From Desulfobacteraceae bacterium (GTDB taxonomy: Bacteria; Desulfobacterota; Desulfobacteria; Desulfobacterales; SG8-13): DNA of 9,462 nt. Shown here piece after piece: positions 7,026 to 9,462 of the stretch. Where the stretch lies: positions 1-9,462 of the forward strand of contig JARFQH010000054.1 of the NCBI GenBank assembly GCA_029287875.1. The letters run 5' to 3'. The position numbers and the translations under genes were made by a program. The notes beneath the pieces are model-generated. The model saw only the letters and a list, made by a program, of their open reading frames with translations, had not been told where the DNA came from and did not search any database. Every line of letters begins with the position of its first letter. The first letter of the stretch is position 1.

Positions 7026-7051
7026 TTTCCGTTCCGGAAATGTGGTATGAT
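7026..7051 (+). promoter_or_regulatory. Candidate extended -10 promoter with adjacent inverted repeat
   Basis: TGGTATGAT (7043-7051) is an extended -10 box with a 5/6 core match. No good -35 is present, as is common for extended -10 promoters. Immediately upstream, TTTCCG and CGGAAA form a perfect 6-base inverted repeat with a TTC loop (7026-7040) covering the -35 zone, a plausible activator or repressor site. The thioesterase ATG is about 120 bases beyond the expected transcript start, a long leader. A perfect palindrome TTGCGCGCAA lies in that leader at 7080-7089. Confidence 0.3.
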
Positions 7052-7166
7052 GTAGGAATTTACGGTCAGGGTTTACAAGTTGCGCGCAACGGTTTATGAA
7101 AGCGCTGTCCTTTAACCCTCGACCGGCGGCGCCGAAATCGCGCCAGTGCCGGTTAAGACTGTCGCT

Positions 7167-7171
7167 GGAGG
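7167..7171 (+). promoter_or_regulatory. Ribosome binding site deciding the thioesterase start
   Basis: A consensus GGAGG is placed 5 bases before the ATG at 7177. It argues against the upstream in-frame ATG at 7096. Confidence 0.85.
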
Positions 7172-7176
7172 TTTGT

Positions 7177-7599
7177 ATGGATTCCCGGGTCAAAGCCGCT
7201 ATCGTCGCGGCGGTCAAGAACGAGCCTTTCGCCCGGACTTTTGGCATAGAGTTGATCGAGTTGGACGACGGCCGATCGGTAGTGGAAATGACCTTTAACC
7301 CCCGGATAGCGAACAACATCTATGCACGCGCTCACGGCGGTGCGATTTACGGCCTCATCGACGAGGCTTTCGAAACCGCCGGACAAACGGAGGGAACAGT
7401 TGCCGTGGCGCTCAATGTCAACGTCACTTATATTGCCAGCCCGCAGGAGAAAACCCGCCTGCGCGCCGAGGCGAACAGGGTCAGCCAGACCCGGAAAACC
7501 GCAGGATATGACATTCGGGTCATCGACGGTGAGGGCCACCTGATTGCCACCTGCTCGGCCCTTGCCTACCGAACGGGAAAACCAATCCCGTTTCTTTAA
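7177..7599 (+). CDS. PaaI-type hotdog-fold acyl-CoA thioesterase
   Basis: A 140-residue single hotdog domain, typical for PaaI/YbgC-like thioesterases, which hydrolyse acyl-CoA thioesters to free CoA and acid in the cytoplasm, usually as tetramers. The signature NNIYARAHGGAIYGLIDEAF (46-65) contains the HGG motif (53-55) and the acidic residue Asp62 on the hotdog helix. It is followed by VALNVNVTYIASP and the strand pattern ending in ATCSALAYRTGK. The start at 7177 is clear: GGAGG lies 5 bases upstream and the resulting length fits the family. An in-frame ATG at 7096 would add 27 residues that do not resemble the family. The substrate, aromatic or aliphatic, cannot be told. The stress-protein gene follows after 12 bases, so the two are probably co-transcribed and translationally linked. 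Confidence 0.92.
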   Translation: MDSRVKAAIVAAVKNEPFARTFGIELIELDDGRSVVEMTFNPRIANNIYARAHGGAIYGLIDEAFETAGQTEGTVAVALNVNVTYIASPQEKTRLRAEANRVSQTRKTAGYDIRVIDGEGHLIATCSALAYRTGKPIPFL

Positions 7600-7611
7600 T
7601 TTTTATAAAAG

Positions 7612-8463
7612 ATGCCTGACATGGAGAAAAAAGACAAATTTTCGATCCTCCACCTGGCTGATTTCTCCAAAGCCGGTCGAATCGCCTTCGTGCATGCACT
7701 TAAAATCGCACTCACTTTAGGCGCCGAACTGTCTATCGTTTTAACCAAGGCCGTCAATGCAACCGAAAAAAACTGGCCGCACAACCCGCCCGTGCGAACC
7801 ACCCTCGAGCAGTGGAAAATCCTCAGAAACGGCAGCCGCCGCGCCGCGGTTTTTAATGAATTGGGGATAGCCGTCAAAAAGATCGACCAAAATGTCTTAA
7901 ACCCAGCCGCAGCTATCGCCTATCACCTGGAGAACCACAACGTTGACTTGATCGTGCTTTCCGCCGGCTTTCAGAACGACCTGCTGCAGCGGACATATGA
8001 CAACTCATTCTTTTACCTCATGCAACGAACAAGTGCGCAGATTCTCTTCATCCCCGACCGAACCGAGGGTTTCATCTCCGCCGAAAAAGGCACCGTTACC
8101 CTCAGCCATATAATGGTACCCGTGGTTCGAGAACCAAGCCCCGAATCGGCCATAAAGGACGCGGCCGCACTCGGATATGCCATGGGAGATAAAACTGTCA
8201 GCATTTCGCTGGTTCATGTCGGAGAAGCCAGCGGGATTCCACCGGTCAGTTTGCCGGCATATGCCGGTTGTTCCTGGAATCAGGTGATCCGCAACGGGGA
8301 GGCGGCCGATGAAATCAACGCTTTGGCCTATGTGCTGCCGGCCGATCTTATCGTCATGACCACACGGGGCCGCAGCTCAAACGGGTGTTCAAGAAGGGAC
8401 AGTGTTACCGCAAGGGTTTTGCAAAAGGCGCCGTGTCCCGTGTTGATCATTTCTGAAGCTTAA
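7612..8463 (+). CDS. Two-domain universal stress protein (UspA family)
   Basis: A 283-residue tandem Usp protein. The first domain spans about 10-149: it opens with FSILHLADFS, has DLIVLSAG near 112-119 and ends with the strand AQILFIP. The second spans about 164-281: LSHIMVPVV, VSISLVHVG, ADLIVMTTRGRSS and APCPVLII. Such proteins are small cytoplasmic nucleotide-binding or dimerising factors produced under stress or growth arrest. The ATP-binding pattern of the second domain, normally G-2x-G-9x-G-(S/T), reads T250..G253..D263-S264. The first glycine is thus Thr and the glycine before the Ser is Asp; the first domain has no recognisable copy (SAGFQNDLLQ). ATP binding is therefore doubtful. 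The start at 7612 has no strong ribosome site and follows the thioesterase stop by 12 bases, which fits translational coupling. An in-frame ATG at 7621 is an alternative. Confidence 0.88.
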   Translation: MPDMEKKDKFSILHLADFSKAGRIAFVHALKIALTLGAELSIVLTKAVNATEKNWPHNPPVRTTLEQWKILRNGSRRAAVFNELGIAVKKIDQNVLNPAAAIAYHLENHNVDLIVLSAGFQNDLLQRTYDNSFFYLMQRTSAQILFIPDRTEGFISAEKGTVTLSHIMVPVVREPSPESAIKDAAALGYAMGDKTVSISLVHVGEASGIPPVSLPAYAGCSWNQVIRNGEAADEINALAYVLPADLIVMTTRGRSSNGCSRRDSVTARVLQKAPCPVLIISEA

Positions 8464-8538
8464 TGAATTTGAGGACAATTCTGTCGATGATTTCTCTGGG
8501 ATCATCGTCTCACAGGTCGCAAAGATTTTTTAACTGCT

Positions 8539-9438
8539 TCAAGGGGCGCTGTACTTCCGATCCAACCGTTCCAATTCCTCCAGATAAGCCTTGCGAGTCG
8601 AAAGTCCCATCTGGTTCCTGATATCCTGATAGGCCGTCTTGATCAGCGGCCTGATATCGATTCCCAGCGAATTCAGTTTTTTGTTGTTGGCCAGGTCGAT
8701 AATTTTCACGCAGTAAAAATAGGTCAGCACTCTGATTTTCGAATCCCGCCGTAAAAGGTAGGTGCGCCCCGAAATGGTGTTCAGGAAATAACATGAATAA
8801 GCATACATGACCTTCGGGGAAGGCCGACCGGCCGTTGAGGTTTTTGAGCCGCCTTCCAGAGTATACCAGCGGTAGAAAGTCTGCATGACCGGTTCGATGA
8901 TCTCATACTCTTCATCGAGTACGCTTTTAATTACACTGATCCGCTGCTTTCCTAAAACCCGGTAGAAATGCGCCATGTTTTTGAACAACCGGTGAAGGCT
9001 GTCCGTTTCTCCAACCAGCACCGGCTCGTTCTTTGACAGCAGGTCAACCGTTTCCACGTACTGTTGATAGACCCCGCCTTTCAGTTTGTAGGCTTTGATA
9101 TACGGTTGTTGGTCGAGATAGGCAAAAAAGGTCTTGACCTGAGCATCAACATCCGCAAGTACGATAGGCTTTCCTTCATCAACTTCGGCCGATCTTTGAC
9201 CCAGAGCTTCAGTTAGTTTTTCATCCTCCTCGGCGGGCCCTTCGGCTTCAGACAGTTTTTTTTCAAGACCGGCGACCCGTTGCTCCAACCCTTCGGTTTT
9301 TTCCTGCCATGTTTCCTGTTCGGCAGTAATGGCCTTTTGAACGGTCTTCTTGTGCCATTTCATGACATTGACGTAGACCAGGACGCAGAGTGCGGCGAAG
9401 ATAAGAACACCGACAAGGACTTTGGCCAATTTTCCCAT
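8539..9438 (-). CDS. Membrane-anchored coiled-coil protein of unknown function
   Basis: I do not recognise this family. The 299-residue protein begins with a short basic stretch (MGKLAK) and one hydrophobic segment at about 7-26, a likely uncleaved membrane anchor. A heptad-like, Glu/Lys-rich stretch follows at about 34-66 (EGLEQRVAGLEKKLSE), probably a coiled coil, then an acidic linker to about 90. The rest (about 95-299) looks like a soluble, mainly helical domain rich in aromatic residues, with blocks such as FFAYLDQQPYI (104-114), QTFYRWYTLEGG (186-197) and YSCYFLNTISGRTYLLRRDSKI (214-235). By the positive-inside rule the soluble part should face the periplasm. The ATG at 9438 is preferred, with GGTGG 5 bases upstream; an in-frame GTG at 9447 preceded by AAGGTGG is the alternative. 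It is convergent with the stress-protein gene, 75 bases away, so shared function is not implied. Confidence 0.8.
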   Translation of the reverse strand: MGKLAKVLVGVLIFAALCVLVYVNVMKWHKKTVQKAITAEQETWQEKTEGLEQRVAGLEKKLSEAEGPAEEDEKLTEALGQRSAEVDEGKPIVLADVDAQVKTFFAYLDQQPYIKAYKLKGGVYQQYVETVDLLSKNEPVLVGETDSLHRLFKNMAHFYRVLGKQRISVIKSVLDEEYEIIEPVMQTFYRWYTLEGGSKTSTAGRPSPKVMYAYSCYFLNTISGRTYLLRRDSKIRVLTYFYCVKIIDLANNKKLNSLGIDIRPLIKTAYQDIRNQMGLSTRKAYLEELERLDRKYSAP

Positions 9439-9462
9439 ATGGACCACCCACCACCTTTTGAG

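Noticed and set aside
7096..7176. N-terminal 27-residue extension of the thioesterase
   Set aside because: The ATG at 7177 has a consensus GGAGG at ideal spacing and gives the standard family length; the extension resembles nothing in the family.
8485..8531. Hairpin (CGATGAT and ATCATCG, 9-base loop) followed by a T6 run, considered as terminator of the stress-protein gene
   Set aside because: The T-run begins 18 bases after the stem and the stem is AT-rich, so it does not fit an intrinsic terminator.
1..9462. Mobile element, defence island, CRISPR or biosynthetic cluster
   Set aside because: No transposase, integrase, direct-repeat array, nuclease/helicase set or synthase genes are present; the genes are ordinary metabolic and stress families in separate units.

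Overview
The window looks like ordinary chromosome of a Gram-negative, anaerobic-type bacterium. The protein families, the moderate GC content and the loosely packed genes suggest a Desulfobacterota (former Deltaproteobacteria) relative. That placement is inferred from protein resemblance alone; no rRNA or other marker gene is present. I see no transposase, integrase, CRISPR array, tRNA, toxin-antitoxin or recognisable defence genes.

Layout. The left edge cuts into a crotonase-superfamily (enoyl-CoA hydratase/isomerase-like) gene on + (2-442). Convergent to it on - is a small exported DUF2202 ferritin-like protein (469-1014), preceded by an AT-rich leader. Next is a roughly 370-base non-coding stretch holding a large imperfect inverted repeat (1266-1371). 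It is followed by a full-length glycogen/maltodextrin phosphorylase glgP on - (1438-3948). A 271-base divergent intergenic region (3949-4219) carries a good sigma70-type promoter, a 21-base near-palindrome and a 10-base motif in inverted copies. On + follow an alpha/beta hydrolase (4220-5131), a divergent adenine deaminase-family amidohydrolase (5217-6992), a PaaI-type hotdog thioesterase (7177-7599) and a two-domain universal stress protein (7612-8463). The window closes with a convergent membrane-anchored coiled-coil protein of unknown function on - (8539-9438).

How the genes may work together. The hydrolase and amidohydrolase are 85 bases apart and probably share the promoter at about 4150-4180. 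The thioesterase and stress protein are 12 bases apart and probably form a second unit. The crotonase fragment and the thioesterase both suggest acyl-CoA chemistry, but they are separated by unrelated genes, so no single pathway can be claimed. glgP stands alone, without other glycogen genes in view.

The points most worth a second look are: loss of conserved active-site residues in four enzyme-like families (crotonase, DUF2202, adenine deaminase, Usp); the 106-base inverted-repeat element behind glgP; and the operator-like structure between glgP and the hydrolase. No clearly new multi-gene system is visible.
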